From NCBI RefSeq assembly GCF_017833295.1, contig NZ_JAFIBW010000001.1:1736001-1800000 (forward strand): a stretch of DNA of 64,000 bases, in the 5' to 3' direction. Below, one piece after another: positions 9,387-18,583 of this stretch. The translations under genes and the position numbers were made by a program. The notes under the pieces were generated by a model. The model was not told where the DNA came from. It did no database searches and saw only the letters and a list, made by a program, of their open reading frames with translations. Every line of letters begins with the position of its first letter. Position 1 is the stretch's first letter. This DNA is from Methylobacterium sp. PvR107 (GTDB taxonomy: Bacteria; Pseudomonadota; Alphaproteobacteria; Rhizobiales; Beijerinckiaceae).

Positions 9387-9744
9387 GGCATCTCCTCCTG
9401 GCAATGTTGGAGCGCCCTTGACGCCCGCGCCGGCCCCGCAACGAGCCCCCGGGCCAAACTGTTCCGTCGCGTCCTCGTCAGAGGGAACGCCTCTGGCGGC
9501 GATCTCAGCCTTCCCGTCATCCCGGAGCCGGGGAGCGGGACCCGGGCTCATGGGCGCGGCAAGCGGCGCTCGGATCATGCAGGAATCGCCCACCCGGACA
9601 GCTCGAAGGCGGTGACACTTGCTGCGACGGGTCGTGGCTAAGTCCCCTCACGGACTTGCGATCACGGTCATCACCTGTAACGTCGCGCCCTGCAAAGAAG
9701 AGCCCGGCTTGTCGCCGGCCGAAAACGTGATTGACGGAGACGCC
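9387..9744. other. Divergent intergenic region, no gene seen
   Basis: These 358 bases separate the divergent DUF1236 and transporter genes and must hold both promoters. I see no small gene with a credible start and ribosome binding site, and no structured RNA signature. Confidence 0.5.
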
Positions 9745-11109
9745 ATGTCCGCCTCGCGAGACGATACGATCGGTATCGCACCGGGCGCCCTCAGCGACGC
9801 AGCCGATCGGAAGCGGCGCATCTGGGCGATCGTGGGCTCGTCGTCGGGCAATCTCGTCGAGTGGTACGATTTCTACTGCTACGCGTTCTTCGCCCTCTAC
9901 TTCGCGCCGGCCTTCTTCCCGAAGGGCGATTCCACGAGCCAGCTGCTCCAGACCGCCGGCATCTTCGCCGTGGGCTTCTTCATGCGGCCGATCGGCGGCT
10001 GGCTGTTCGGCCGCATCGCCGACCGCGTCGGGCGCCGGACCTCCATGGTCATCTCGGTGCTGATGATGTGCTTCGGATCGCTCCTGATCGGCATCCTGCC
10101 GACCTACGAGCATGTCGGCACCCTGGCGCCGGTGCTGCTACTGCTCGCCCGCATGCTCCAGGGCCTGTCGGTCGGCGGGGAGTACGGCACCTCGGCGACT
10201 TACATGAGCGAGGTCGCCATCAAGGGGCAGCGCGGATTCTTCGCATCCTTCCAGTACGTCACGCTGATCGGCGGGCAACTTCTCGCCTCGCTGGTCCTGG
10301 TCCTGCTCCAGACGGTCATGACCGGGCCTGAACTCACCGCATGGGGCTGGCGCATCCCGTTCTTCATCGGCGCCGGCCTGGCGGTCGTGGCGCTCTATCT
10401 CAGGCGCTCGCTGGCCGAGACCAAGGACAACAGCGACAAGGAGACCGCCGGGACCTTTTCCGCGCTGGCCAAGCATTGGCGGGCGTTCCTGGTCGTCGTG
10501 GCCTACACGGCCGGCGGCTCCCTGAGCTTCTACACCTTCACGACCTACATGCAGAAATACCTGGTCAACACCGCCGGGATGCCGAAGACCTCGGCGTCGC
10601 AGGTGATGACCGTGGTCCTGTTCGTCTACATGGCGATCCAGCCGATTTTCGGGGCGCTGTCCGACAGGATCGGCCGCAAGGCCAACATGCTGCTCTACAG
10701 CGGGTTGGGCACGCTGATGGTCGTGCCGCTGATGACGGCTCTGGGGACCAACAAGGACCCTTATCTCGCCTTCGCGCTCATCACCCTCGGGCTGGCGGTG
10801 GTGTCGTTCTACACGGGGATCAGCGGCATCGTGAAGGCGGAGCTGTTCCCGACCAACGTGCGCGCGCTCGGCGTCGGGCTCTCCTACGCGGTGGCCAACG
10901 CGACCTTCGGCGGCACCGCCGAGTTCGTGGCGCTGTGGTTCAAGGATAACGGCATGGAGAGCACGTTCTTCTGGTACGTGACCGTGCTGATGGCGATCGC
11001 CTTCGTAGCCTCGCTGATCATGCCGAACCCGAAGGTGCACGGCTATCTCGACGGCGCCGGCACCGTCGAAGAGGCGCTCGGCAAGAAGCCGCGCTTCGCC
11101 CACGCCTGA
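9745..11109 (+). CDS. MFS transporter, metabolite:H+ symporter (MHS) family, KgtP-like
   Basis: The 454-residue product has twelve predicted membrane helices and the MHS signatures: the N-terminal [15 protein letters not shown] motif and the loop motif [10 protein letters not shown] between helices 2 and 3. Proteins of this family import dicarboxylates such as alpha-ketoglutarate, citrate or related acids with protons. Start at ATG 9745 behind GGAG; an in-frame upstream start at 9619 would add an unlikely 42 residues. It stands alone, with a hairpin terminator at its 3' end, so the substrate cannot be deduced from neighbours. Confidence 0.9.
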   Translation: MSASRDDTIGIAPGALSDAADRKRRIWAIVGSSSGNLVEWYDFYCYAFFALYFAPAFFPKGDSTSQLLQTAGIFAVGFFMRPIGGWLFGRIADRVGRRTSMVISVLMMCFGSLLIGILPTYEHVGTLAPVLLLLARMLQGLSVGGEYGTSATYMSEVAIKGQRGFFASFQYVTLIGGQLLASLVLVLLQTVMTGPELTAWGWRIPFFIGAGLAVVALYLRRSLAETKDNSDKETAGTFSALAKHWRAFLVVVAYTAGGSLSFYTFTTYMQKYLVNTAGMPKTSASQVMTVVLFVYMAIQPIFGALSDRIGRKANMLLYSGLGTLMVVPLMTALGTNKDPYLAFALITLGLAVVSFYTGISGIVKAELFPTNVRALGVGLSYAVANATFGGTAEFVALWFKDNGMESTFFWYVTVLMAIAFVASLIMPNPKVHGYLDGAGTVEEALGKKPRFAHA

Positions 11110-11119
11110 TCGCGTGCAG

Positions 11120-11142
11120 GATCCGGCTGGACCAGCCGGATC
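11120..11142 (+). terminator. Hairpin terminator after the MHS transporter
   Basis: GATCCGGCTGG (11120-11130) is followed almost at once by its complement (11132-11142) and then TTTCC. A short stem-loop of this kind ten bases past the stop codon fits an intrinsic terminator. Confidence 0.7.
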
Positions 11143-11196
11143 TTTCCCGCTGATATGCCACCCGTCGGGCGCGCCAGACGCCCGCGGGAGGAAACC

Positions 11197-12369
11197 ATGC
11201 GCAAGACCGCCTTTGCCGGCGCCCTGACTCTCCTGTGCCTCGCCGCAGGCGCGCCGGTTCGAGCAGCCGAGCCGTTCAAGCCTACGCAGCGTGCGGGCTA
11301 CTTCTTCGTCGGCGGCCACTACGAAGCCGCCAAGGACAAGACCACCGCTTCCGGCCAGATGTACGTGACCTACCGCGCGCCGGAGCGGGTTACGCAGCCT
11401 TATCCCATCGTCATGGTGCATGGCACCGCTCAAACCGGGACCAACTTTCTCGGCACGCCCGACGGCCGTCCTGGTTGGGCCGACCGCTTCGCCGCCAAGG
11501 GCTTTGCCGTCTATGTGGTCGATCAAGTCGGTCGCGGACGCTCGGGCGGCGACCCGGAGACCTACGGTCCCTATGCCCGGTTACCAGTCGAGGATCTGGA
11601 GACCGTATTCACCGGGCAGGAGCGATCCGGGCTCTATCCGCAGGCCAAGCTGCACACGCAATGGCCGGGTGGCCCGGGCGTGCGCGGCAACGCTGCCTTC
11701 GATCAGTTCTACCTCTCGCAGGTGCCCTACATCGCCAGCGCCCTCAAGAGCGAGGAGCTGGTCGATCCGGCGCTGATCGCGCTCTTGGAGAAGACCGGAC
11801 CGGCGATCCTCCTGACGCACTCGCAGGCCGGCGTGTTCGGCTGGGCGGTCTCCGATCAGCGGCCCGATCTCGTGAAGGCGCACGTCGCCGTGGAGCCGAA
11901 TGGGCCGACCTTCTATGACATCCGCTTCAAGGGTGGCGACGCCTGGTACGAGCGCGTGGGCGATTCGCGGGCCCGGCCCTACGGCATCACGCGGGTGCCG
12001 CTTCATTTCGAGCCCCCGGTGAGCAAGCCTGCCGATCTCACCGTCGTCCAGGCCGAGACCGCCGCCGCGCCCGACAAGATCCGGTGCTGGCTCCAGGCCG
12101 AGCCGGTCCGGACCCTGCCGAACCTCGCCAAGGTGCCGGCCGTGATTGTAACCTCGGAGGCGTCGTTCCGCGCCACGATGGACGATTGCACCGGCGCATT
12201 CCTGGAACAGGCCGGCGCGAAACCGGACCGGCTGCGGCTCGCCGAGCGGGGGATCCACGGCAACGGCCACATGATGATGCTGGAATCGAACAGCGACGAA
12301 GTGGCCGACGCGATCATCGGCTGGATCACGTCCCAGACCGCTACGCCGGACGGAAAGCCACGCCCTTAA
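11197..12369 (+). CDS. Secreted alpha/beta hydrolase, esterase-713-like
   Basis: The 390-residue product has a signal peptide (about residues 1-23, ending VRAAEP) and an alpha/beta-hydrolase fold. The oxyanion-hole HG is at 75-76 (MVHGTAQTG). The nucleophile is predicted as S209 in LTHSQAG, E233 in AVEPNGP could be the acid, and the His lies in the C-terminal GIHGNGHMMM segment. This layout resembles the Alcaligenes esterase 713 group, in which the motif around Ser departs from GxSxG. The ATG at 11197 follows GGGAGG. The substrate is unknown; the gene lies alone between terminated neighbours. Confidence 0.85.
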   Translation: MRKTAFAGALTLLCLAAGAPVRAAEPFKPTQRAGYFFVGGHYEAAKDKTTASGQMYVTYRAPERVTQPYPIVMVHGTAQTGTNFLGTPDGRPGWADRFAAKGFAVYVVDQVGRGRSGGDPETYGPYARLPVEDLETVFTGQERSGLYPQAKLHTQWPGGPGVRGNAAFDQFYLSQVPYIASALKSEELVDPALIALLEKTGPAILLTHSQAGVFGWAVSDQRPDLVKAHVAVEPNGPTFYDIRFKGGDAWYERVGDSRARPYGITRVPLHFEPPVSKPADLTVVQAETAAAPDKIRCWLQAEPVRTLPNLAKVPAVIVTSEASFRATMDDCTGAFLEQAGAKPDRLRLAERGIHGNGHMMMLESNSDEVADAIIGWITSQTATPDGKPRP

Positions 12370-12424
12370 CCCGCCGCTTACCCTGTGGCGGCGAGGGTGT
12401 CCCGGTCATCCGATGAGGGAACGC

Positions 12425-12706
12425 ATGACCGACATGACCGACACCGTGGGCGTTGCGGGCGACCGCATTCGCTCGATCATCGAGCGCGTGGAACGGCTGG
12501 AGGAAGAGATCAAGGACCTGATGGAGGCCAAGAAGGAGGTCTTCGCCGAGGCCAAGGGTGAGGGCCTGGACGTGAAGGTGCTCAAGGAGATCCTGAAGAT
12601 CCGCAAGCAGGACAAGGACGAGCGCGACGAGCAGGAGACCCTGCTCGACGTGTACCTGCGCGCCATGGACGCGCCCTCCCCGGCGCCGATTGCGCAGGCC
12701 GCCTGA
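12425..12706 (+). CDS. gapR: GapR-family nucleoid-associated protein (DUF2312)
   Basis: The 93-residue protein is highly charged and helical, with the conserved core IIERVERLEEEIKDLMEAK followed by EVFAEAKGEG and LKEILKIRKQD. In Caulobacter GapR is an essential protein that binds overtwisted AT-rich DNA ahead of replication forks and stimulates topoisomerases. The ATG at 12425 is preceded by GAGGGA; an ATG at 12413 is in frame. It converges on purC with a hairpin between. Confidence 0.92.
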   Translation: MTDMTDTVGVAGDRIRSIIERVERLEEEIKDLMEAKKEVFAEAKGEGLDVKVLKEILKIRKQDKDERDEQETLLDVYLRAMDAPSPAPIAQAA

Positions 12707-12717
12707 GGCAAGCGGCA

Positions 12718-12744
12718 GGGAGCGGCGCCCGGTGCGCCGCTCCC
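12718..12744. terminator. Bidirectional hairpin between gapR and purC
   Basis: GGGAGCGGCGC (12718-12728) and its perfect complement (12734-12744) form an 11-bp stem with a 5-nt loop between the two convergent genes. It lacks a clear U-tract. Confidence 0.7.
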
Positions 12745-12751
12745 CTCGATG

Positions 12752-13735
12752 TTACGCGGTCGTGCCGAGATAGGCCACTAGATTGCCGCGGATGCGCGCG
12801 AGCGGCTCCTCGCCCGGGTCGGGCAGCACGAACCGCGCGCCGGTGATCGTCTCGTAGGCGCGGATGTAGACCGCAGCGGTTTCCAGCACGACTTCAGCGG
12901 GGATCTCGGGGATCGGGTCTTTGTACGGGTCGCAGCGGGCCACGACCCAGTTGCGGACGAAATCCTTGTCGAAGCTCTCGGGCGCCGAACCCGCGGCGAA
13001 ACGCTCGGGATAGCTTGCGGCGAACCAGTAGCGGCTGCTGTCCGGCGTGTGGATCTCGTCGGCCAGGACGATGCGACCCTCCGGATCGGTACCGAACTCG
13101 TACTTCGTGTCCGCCAGGATCAGGCCGCGCTCTGCCGCCATCGCCTGGCCGCGGGCGAACAGCGCCAGCGCCGCCGCCGACACCGTCCGCCACTGCTCCG
13201 GCGTCAGGAGCCTCCGCTCCAGAATCTCGCCTTCGGTGAGGGGCTCGTCGTGTCCGCCGTCGAAGGCCTTCGTGGTCGGCGTGATGATCGCCTCTCGCAA
13301 CCGCTCGTTCGGCCGCATGCCGTCGGGGAAGCGGTGGCCGTACATGTCGCGCTCGCCTGCCCGGTAGCGCGTCAGGATCGACGTCGAGGTTGTGCCGGCG
13401 AGGTAGCTGCGCACAACCACCTCAACCGGCAGGATGTTCAGCCGGCGGCCGACCACGACGTTCGGGTCGGGATAGGCCAGCACGTGGTTCGGGCAGAGGT
13501 CGGCCGTGTGCTCGAACCAATAGCGGGCGGTCTGCGTCAGGACCTGTCCCTTGAACGGGATCGCCGCGAGGGCCCGGTCGAACGCGCTGATCCGGTCGGA
13601 GGTGATCAGGATGCGCCGACCGTCGGGAAGGTCGTAATTGTCCCGCACCTTGCCGCGGTAATGGTTCGGCAGCTCCGGCAAGGTCGCGTCGCGCAGGACT
13701 TGATGCGCGTGCGGGGCGAGGTCTGCCGTGTTCAT
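12752..13735 (-). CDS. purC: Phosphoribosylaminoimidazole-succinocarboxamide synthase, long type
   Basis: The enzyme joins CAIR and aspartate with ATP to make SAICAR in purine synthesis. Motifs include [11 protein letters not shown] near the start, [23 protein letters not shown] and the LADTKYEFG segment. At 327 residues it belongs to the long, Ade1-like subtype rather than the roughly 240-residue bacterial form that usually sits with purS and purQ. Neither purS nor purQ is nearby, so this may be one of two PurC copies in the genome (inference). Start ATG 13735 has a poor ribosome binding site. Confidence 0.93.
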   Translation of the reverse strand: MNTADLAPHAHQVLRDATLPELPNHYRGKVRDNYDLPDGRRILITSDRISAFDRALAAIPFKGQVLTQTARYWFEHTADLCPNHVLAYPDPNVVVGRRLNILPVEVVVRSYLAGTTSTSILTRYRAGERDMYGHRFPDGMRPNERLREAIITPTTKAFDGGHDEPLTEGEILERRLLTPEQWRTVSAAALALFARGQAMAAERGLILADTKYEFGTDPEGRIVLADEIHTPDSSRYWFAASYPERFAAGSAPESFDKDFVRNWVVARCDPYKDPIPEIPAEVVLETAAVYIRAYETITGARFVLPDPGEEPLARIRGNLVAYLGTTA

Positions 13736-14044
13736 CGGGACGGTCCGTCAGGCTGTACGGCGATCGCGCCGCCCTGCCTGTGTGCGCGGACGGGCGGAAG
13801 ATTTCCAGCCCCGAAGCTCAGGCGTCGCCGCCGGTGCCGAGGACGCGTCCGAACTCGGCACGGCCGCAGCCATGACGCGGAACGGCAAGCGATTTCAGAC
13901 GGGTGACACCGACTTGCGGTCGGCACTCCGAGACTTCGTGCTCTGGTCGGGGTCCCGGCGGAGCCCTATCCTAACCGAGGGCGGCACACGATGCGGCGGC
14001 TCGTGGTCGGCGGCCGAGGGCCGACGCCTGACCGCTGAGGAGCG
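13736..14044. other. Divergent intergenic region, no gene seen
   Basis: These 309 bases between purC and the Crp/Fnr gene hold no convincing reading frame. No clear FNR-type palindrome (TTGAT-N4-ATCAA) was found in it. Confidence 0.45.
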
Positions 14045-14797
14045 ATGACAGTACAGATGCAGCAGGCAAGCAGGCATCCCTTCCTGCGCAAGATCGACAG
14101 TGTCGCTCTGTTCAAGCCAAGCGAAGCCGAGATGGCTGCGCTCGCGGCCATGCCGATGCTGGTGACGCAGATCGACGGCTATCAGGACATTGTGCGCGAG
14201 GGCGACCGGCCGTCCCGGAGCTTTGCCGTGCTGGACGGAATCGCCTGCACCTACAAGTCGACTTCCGCCGGCAAGCGGCAGGTCATGGGATACCATGTGC
14301 CGGGTGACATGCCGGATTTCCAGAGCCTCTACCTCGAAATCCTCGATATCAGCATCGCCACGGTCAGCCCGTGCCGGGTCGGTTTCGTGCAGCATGAGGC
14401 CGTGCGCGCGTTGCTGCGCCAGCATCCGCGGCTCAACGAGGTCTTCTGGCGCGCGACTCTGATCGATGCCGCCCTGGTTCGGGAGTGGATGCTCAACACG
14501 GGACGGCGTGACGCCTACGCGCGGATGGCGCATCTCTTCTGCGAGTTGATCACGCGCCTCGGTGCCGTCGGGCTGGCGCCGGATCAGACCTTCGAGATGC
14601 CGATGACCCAGCCCGAACTCGCGGATGCCCTGGGCATCACACCCGTTCACGTGAACCGCACGATCCGGGATCTGAAGACGGCCGGCCTGATCACGCTCCG
14701 GAGCCGCCGCCTGACCGTGCATGATTGGGACGGCTTGATGTCGGCCGCCGAATTCGATCCGACCTACCTCCACCTGCGCGACCGGGATGCTGTTTGA
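14045..14797 (+). CDS. Crp/Fnr-family transcriptional regulator
   Basis: The 250-residue product has an N-terminal cyclic-nucleotide-binding-like beta-barrel (about residues 20-140, with VREGDRPSRSFAVLDG) and a C-terminal winged helix (about 175-235, with TQPELADALGITPVHVNRTIRDL as the recognition unit). There is no N-terminal cysteine cluster, so it is not a classical oxygen-sensing Fnr. It resembles the many Crp/Fnr paralogues of Hyphomicrobiales with unknown ligands. It is divergent from purC and convergent with the PAS gene. The targets are unknown. Confidence 0.88.
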   Translation: MTVQMQQASRHPFLRKIDSVALFKPSEAEMAALAAMPMLVTQIDGYQDIVREGDRPSRSFAVLDGIACTYKSTSAGKRQVMGYHVPGDMPDFQSLYLEILDISIATVSPCRVGFVQHEAVRALLRQHPRLNEVFWRATLIDAALVREWMLNTGRRDAYARMAHLFCELITRLGAVGLAPDQTFEMPMTQPELADALGITPVHVNRTIRDLKTAGLITLRSRRLTVHDWDGLMSAAEFDPTYLHLRDRDAV

Positions 14798-14798
14798 G

Positions 14799-14820
14799 CC
14801 GGAAGCAGAGGGTTTTCCGG
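14799..14820. terminator. Weak hairpin between convergent Crp/Fnr and PAS genes
   Basis: CCGGAA at 14799-14804 pairs with TTCCGG at 14815-14820 around a 10-nt loop, just after the regulator stop. The stem is only six base pairs, so this is tentative. Confidence 0.4.
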
Positions 14821-14833
14821 CCGGCGGGACGCG

Positions 14834-15454
14834 TCAGTTGAACCCCTTGCGCTGCTCTGCGCGTTCCTGCGCGGCGAGCTTGCGACCGATTTCGAACAGG
14901 AGCGCCTCGGCTCGCGCCTTGAGGCCCGGATCGGGAACAGCATCGATGGCGCGGTAGGCGATCATCGCCGCGGCCGCCGCACGTTCGAGGGGCGGCTCTC
15001 CGGTGAGGAATCCCGTCTCGGTTTGGGTGAAGGCAGGGCCCCTATCGTTCGTCCGCAGGTCGGTGATGTCGACCACGATCCCACTCCCTCCAGCCGGACG
15101 GCCCCGGTGATTGTGGGAGAAGCGGCCGCGAACGAGGACCCAGTGCAGCACGCCGTCCGCCGAGATGACGCGGAACTCGGTGACATACGGCCAGCCGTTG
15201 CGCGCCGCTTCGCGGAACGTCGTCAGGATGCGCGATCGATCCGCGGCATGGATCCCGGCGCCGTAGGCGGACAGCGGCAGACCCGCCTTGGCTTCCTCCG
15301 GATCGACATCGAACAGACGTGCCACGAACCTGTCCGACCGAGCCCGGTCCAAAGCCGCATCCCAGCACCAGCTGCCGATCACGTCCAGTGCATCGGGCAC
15401 GCCTGGAAACGTAGGCGGACGGGGCAACCCATCGAGAGACTTCCACCTTGGCAT
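14834..15454 (-). CDS. PAS-domain protein without recognisable output domain
   Basis: The 206-residue product contains one PAS fold at about residues 20-130 (ALDVIGSWCWDAALDRARSD at the start; ending with the PAC-like VLVRGRFSHNHRGRP and VVDITDL). A helical tail of about 60 residues follows. No kinase, GGDEF or DNA-binding domain is seen, so it may act as a small sensory adaptor. I chose ATG 15454, preceded by GGGAG, over an ATG at 15514 that has no ribosome binding site. Similar short PAS proteins are numerous in Methylobacterium; the ligand is unknown. Confidence 0.75.
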   Translation of the reverse strand: MPRWKSLDGLPRPPTFPGVPDALDVIGSWCWDAALDRARSDRFVARLFDVDPEEAKAGLPLSAYGAGIHAADRSRILTTFREAARNGWPYVTEFRVISADGVLHWVLVRGRFSHNHRGRPAGGSGIVVDITDLRTNDRGPAFTQTETGFLTGEPPLERAAAAAMIAYRAIDAVPDPGLKARAEALLFEIGRKLAAQERAEQRKGFN

Positions 15455-16314
15455 CGTGTCGCGGGCTCCCGACTTAAAGCTGATCCATGTTAGACTGCTT
15501 TCAATCGACATCAAGGAGTTTTGTCACAATCGAACGCGACTGTTGCGCTCAGCCGAATGGATATTCCCCGACAATGCGTTTGCCGTACACCATGACGGGG
15601 AAGGAAAATATATATCCGGTCGCCGCTTAAGATAAAAGCCGTTGCTCGACCGGCAGATATTTATTCCAAAATCATGGATATTTCATATCAATCTAAACTC
15701 TTTGCCGTTTGCAGGAACCGGCTTGATTTTTATCTATAAATGAATATTCGACAATCTGAAGCAAAGGAATATTTTCGACTCTGACGCAACTGCGGGATCG
15801 CGCTGGAATCGTCCCTCCGCCGGCTGCATCCCGGCGACGTGTGGACCGCCAGCCGGCTAATCCTTAGAGATCTCACCGCGCAGAACGCCGACGGTGAAGA
15901 TTTCTGAGGCCACGGCCGGTCCGGCGGCACCCGGGCTGCTGCTGTTATCGGCTTGGGCAGTTCACGAACATGCTTTCCGGCAGCGTTAAAGCTGCGTGAA
16001 GCCGGCGCCGAGACGTCAACGCCGTTGTCAGGGATCGTCTGCTCGGCTGTCGCGTGGCCTGTCCGATCGACGGCTCACGCATCGATCTGCGCGATGCGTT
16101 CCGGACAGCGGTTGCCGCGGGCGGCCGCAACGCCGTCCGCCTTCAGACTGTCTCTAGGATCAGGGCCCATCAGGTACAGCTGCGACGGCAGCGAGCCAGA
16201 ACCAGCAGCTTCGCGGTCACCGATCGGACTGCTTGCTGCAACAGAGCTGATCACACCGGCGCGCAAGCGAACAAGCCGATCTCGCCAAGTCTCTGTAGAT
16301 ATTCAGAAAGTTGA
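15455..16314. other. 860-bp gene-poor stretch with an AT-rich island
   Basis: Bases about 15,480-15,790 are far richer in A/T than the surrounding DNA, with runs such as AAAATATATATCC and TTTATCTATAAATG, and contain no credible gene. The rest (15,790-16,314) has ordinary composition, but only short frames without ribosome binding sites. The AT-rich part is the promoter side of the PAS gene. It could be a regulatory region, a binding site for a nucleoid protein, or a remnant of foreign DNA. Confidence 0.5.
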
Positions 16315-16390
16315 TGGTGCCCAGGGGCGGAATCGAACCACCGACACTGCGATTTTCAGTCGCATGCTCTACCAACTGAGCTACCTGGGC
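16315..16390 (-). tRNA. tRNA-Phe (GAA), CCA encoded
   Basis: Read on the minus strand, the sequence folds as a 76-nt tRNA. The acceptor stem is GCCCAGG/CCTGGGC, and the D arm is GCTC...GAGC. The anticodon stem TGCGA/TCGCA holds the loop CTGAAAA with anticodon GAA (complement at 16355-16357), and the T loop is TTCGATT. The discriminator base is A, and CCA is encoded at 16315-16317. A sigma-70-type promoter lies 36 bases upstream. Confidence 0.97.
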
Positions 16391-16425
16391 GTCGTCCGCG
16401 CCGGTCTCGGCCTCGGACGCCGCGG

Positions 16426-16454
16426 GGTATAATCAGTGCCGGACGGCCTGTCCA
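16426..16454 (-). promoter_or_regulatory. Sigma-70-like promoter of tRNA-Phe
   Basis: On the minus strand TGGACA (16454-16449) and TATACC (16431-16426) are separated by exactly 17 bases, close to TTGACA/TATAAT. The predicted transcript would start about 25-30 bases before the tRNA 5' end. Confidence 0.7.
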
Positions 16455-16497
16455 GCCTTGCCGTGACACCGGCGTGACGGAAAGGCCGGAAAAAATG

Positions 16498-16680
16498 TCA
16501 GTGCTCCGGATCCGGCTCAGGCGGGGGCTCGTCCGAGTCGAGCTCCTCCGGGATCGCGTAGCGCTCGTTGAGCCAGCGCCCGAGATCGACATCGGCACAG
16601 CGTTGGGAGCAGAACGGCCTGTAGTCCGAAGCGGCCGGCCGTCGGCAGATCGGGCAAGCCTCCCGCGTCTCCCGGCTCAC
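16498..16680 (-). CDS. yacG: YacG zinc-binding DNA gyrase inhibitor
   Basis: The 60-residue protein has the four zinc ligands C9, C12, C24 and C28 (CPIC and FCSQRC) of the YacG family, then the conserved [13 protein letters not shown] segment and an acidic tail. In E. coli YacG binds GyrB and inhibits gyrase. Its ATG overlaps the maf stop by four bases, an arrangement common in Alphaproteobacteria, so it is translated together with maf. Confidence 0.95.
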   Translation of the reverse strand: MSRETREACPICRRPAASDYRPFCSQRCADVDLGRWLNERYAIPEELDSDEPPPEPDPEH

Positions 16681-17330
16681 GCGAGGCCGCCCCAGCCGGC
16701 ACGGACGGGATAGCCTTCGCCCTCGAGCAGGCTGATCGTCTCATAGAGCGGCAATCCGACCACGGCGCTGTAGGAGCCGACGAGCTTCACCACGAAAGCG
16801 CCGGCAAGGCCCTGAATCGCGTAGCCGCCGGCCTTTCCGCGCCACTCGCCCGAGGCGACGTAGCCCTGGATGTCCCGTCCCGACAGGCGCTTGAAGCGCA
16901 CGCGGGTCTCGACGATCCGCTCGCGCCGCCCGCCCGGCGAGAGCACGCAGATCGCTGTGAAGACCCGATGCTGGCGGCCTGAGAGGAGGCGCAGGCAATC
17001 GGCCGCTTCATCCGGCACCTCCGCCTTCGGCAGAACCCGACGCCCGACTGCGACAACGGTGTCGGCGGACAAGAGCCATGTCGGCATCGTCGCGTCGCCG
17101 AGATGGAGCGCAGCCTCGGCGGTAGCCAGCTTGGTCCGGGCGAGCCGGCGCGCGAGCTCACGGGGCGGTTCAGCCTTGCGCGGTGTCTCATCGATCTCGG
17201 CGGGCAGCAGCGCATCCGGCTCGATGCCGATCTGCTGCAAGAGCGCGAGGCGGCGCGGCGACGCGGAGGCCAGCACGAGCCGGGCCGTCGGCCCCTGCGT
17301 CGCACCGATCGCTTCTGGTGTGGCGTCCAT
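16677..17330 (-). CDS. maf: Maf-like nucleoside triphosphate pyrophosphatase
   Basis: The 217-residue product hydrolyses nucleoside triphosphates (house-cleaning of modified or canonical dTTP/UTP/m7GTP, depending on subfamily). The diagnostic start [19 protein letters not shown] and the acidic SADTVVAVG are both present, as are KAGGYAIQG and VGLPLYET near the C-terminus. I use ATG 17330; a start at 17348 would add six residues. It forms a coupled pair with yacG. Confidence 0.93.
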   Translation of the reverse strand: MDATPEAIGATQGPTARLVLASASPRRLALLQQIGIEPDALLPAEIDETPRKAEPPRELARRLARTKLATAEAALHLGDATMPTWLLSADTVVAVGRRVLPKAEVPDEAADCLRLLSGRQHRVFTAICVLSPGGRRERIVETRVRFKRLSGRDIQGYVASGEWRGKAGGYAIQGLAGAFVVKLVGSYSAVVGLPLYETISLLEGEGYPVRAGWGGLA

Positions 17331-17698
17331 AGTGTTCCGTTCGCACAATCGGCCGGGTGCGCCAGCGGCGCCGGCCAGGCGGCGTCCTCATCGCTCGGGA
17401 TCGCCTCAGTCGCCTGCGTGATAAGGGATGGGGTCGGGCTTGTGAACCGAGATGCCCGCTTCCCGTGGGCCGCTACCCCGCCGGGTCGCGCAACGTCGGA
17501 ATTCGGCGAGACAATCACGACCGAAACAGACGAAGACAGTCACGCCGCTGTCTGGAGTGCGCTCGGCGGCTGTGCCAATGAAGACATCAATCACAAATGG
17601 AAGATTTTTCAGACACATCCAAAAGCTCGGGATCGGCCGTAACTGGATGTTAACCATGGACGCTCGACGATGCCGGTGTCGGAAAAAGACCGGACCCG
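17331..17698. other. Intergenic region, no gene seen
   Basis: The 368 bases between the divergent maf gene and the small frame at 17699 contain only short frames lacking plausible starts. infA, which precedes maf in some Alphaproteobacteria, is not here. Confidence 0.45.
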
Positions 17699-17908
17699 AT
17701 GTTGAACGCTGATCCGCTCCTGCAGCGCCCGAAACTCGTGAACCTCGCCACCCTGGCGCGCGCCCTCGACGGCTTGCGACCGAACGCGAACTCGCCCGTC
17801 GAGATGTGGCAGATGCTCACCGACCAGTATGTCGTCGATCTCGACGCCGTCGCAGCGCTTCTGCCGGCGGGCGAGCCGGAGACGCTCTGGCTGCCCGCAC
17901 GGGACTGA
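17699..17908 (+). CDS. Small hypothetical protein (69 aa)
   Basis: I do not recognise the family. The frame starts at an ATG, has the strong G/C bias at third positions typical of real genes here, and encodes a soluble, mostly helical protein (NLATLARALDGLRP, then WQMLTDQYVVDLDAV). It ends LWLPARD. No ribosome binding site is obvious and no motif suggests a function. Confidence 0.5.
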   Translation: MLNADPLLQRPKLVNLATLARALDGLRPNANSPVEMWQMLTDQYVVDLDAVAALLPAGEPETLWLPARD

Positions 17909-18050
17909 GCCGCAATCAAGGCCGACGACTGGCACAAGCCGTGCTTGAGAGTATCGACAAGCGGAGGAAGCACCCAGGCAACGACAACGCGGCGGCTCTC
18001 ACGCCAGAGCACCCCGCGGACCTTTCGATCGCTCGAAGCCGAGGTCCGTC

Positions 18051-18296
18051 ATGTCGGAATTGCTCTCCGTTGCCCTGGTCTGTGCCGGCACGCTGCTCGC
18101 ACAGGATTGCTCCCGCGATACCGCACTCGATGTCATTGTGGCTCCGGCGCACACGCCGATGGAATGCCTGATGCACGCGCAGACCATGGCGGCGCAGGCC
18201 GGTCTGCCCGGCGGCAGCGACCGCTACCTCAAGATCGCCTGCGAGCACCGGCACACCGACAAGGGGACCGGCGCGGTGATCCGCAGGGCATCGTAG
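18051..18296 (+). CDS. Small hypothetical, probably exported protein (81 aa)
   Basis: The product begins with a hydrophobic stretch (MSELLSVALVCAGTLLAQ) that could be a short signal peptide or membrane anchor. The rest contains three further cysteines and a conserved-looking end, SDRYLKIACEHR. Small Cys-containing exported proteins of this shape are frequent in Methylobacterium genomes, but I cannot name a family. No strong ribosome binding site is seen. Confidence 0.5.
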   Translation: MSELLSVALVCAGTLLAQDCSRDTALDVIVAPAHTPMECLMHAQTMAAQAGLPGGSDRYLKIACEHRHTDKGTGAVIRRAS

Positions 18297-18583
18297 TGCC
18301 GTCGCCGCGTCCGGCTCCGGCCCTCAGACTCTCCGTCGCGGCTGGCCCATGCGCGGCGCGATGACCGATCCCGCCTCCGTGGTAGGGGCGGCAGGAGAAC
18401 GGATTGGTGCATCAAAGCCACGTCCGTATGATTCTTGTCGCCCTCCCCCTCTCGGGCAGTTGCCGCGCTTAGCCGCGAGAACCATCCTGCACGGCCATGC
18501 TGATGCAGATTAATCCCGGCATCAACCACGTTGCCGCCCAGATCGCCCGCGCGCCGGGCGGGGCTCCTGCGAGTGCCCGCCCG

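Noticed and set aside
8646..9641. Ala/Arg-rich and Pro/Arg-rich frames on the plus strand
   Set aside because: They are the complement of the Gly-rich DUF1236 gene, which has a signal peptide, a strong ribosome binding site and a recognised C-terminal domain.
17406..17657. An 83-residue minus-strand frame upstream of maf
   Set aside because: It has no ribosome binding site or recognisable motif, and I could not support it over chance.
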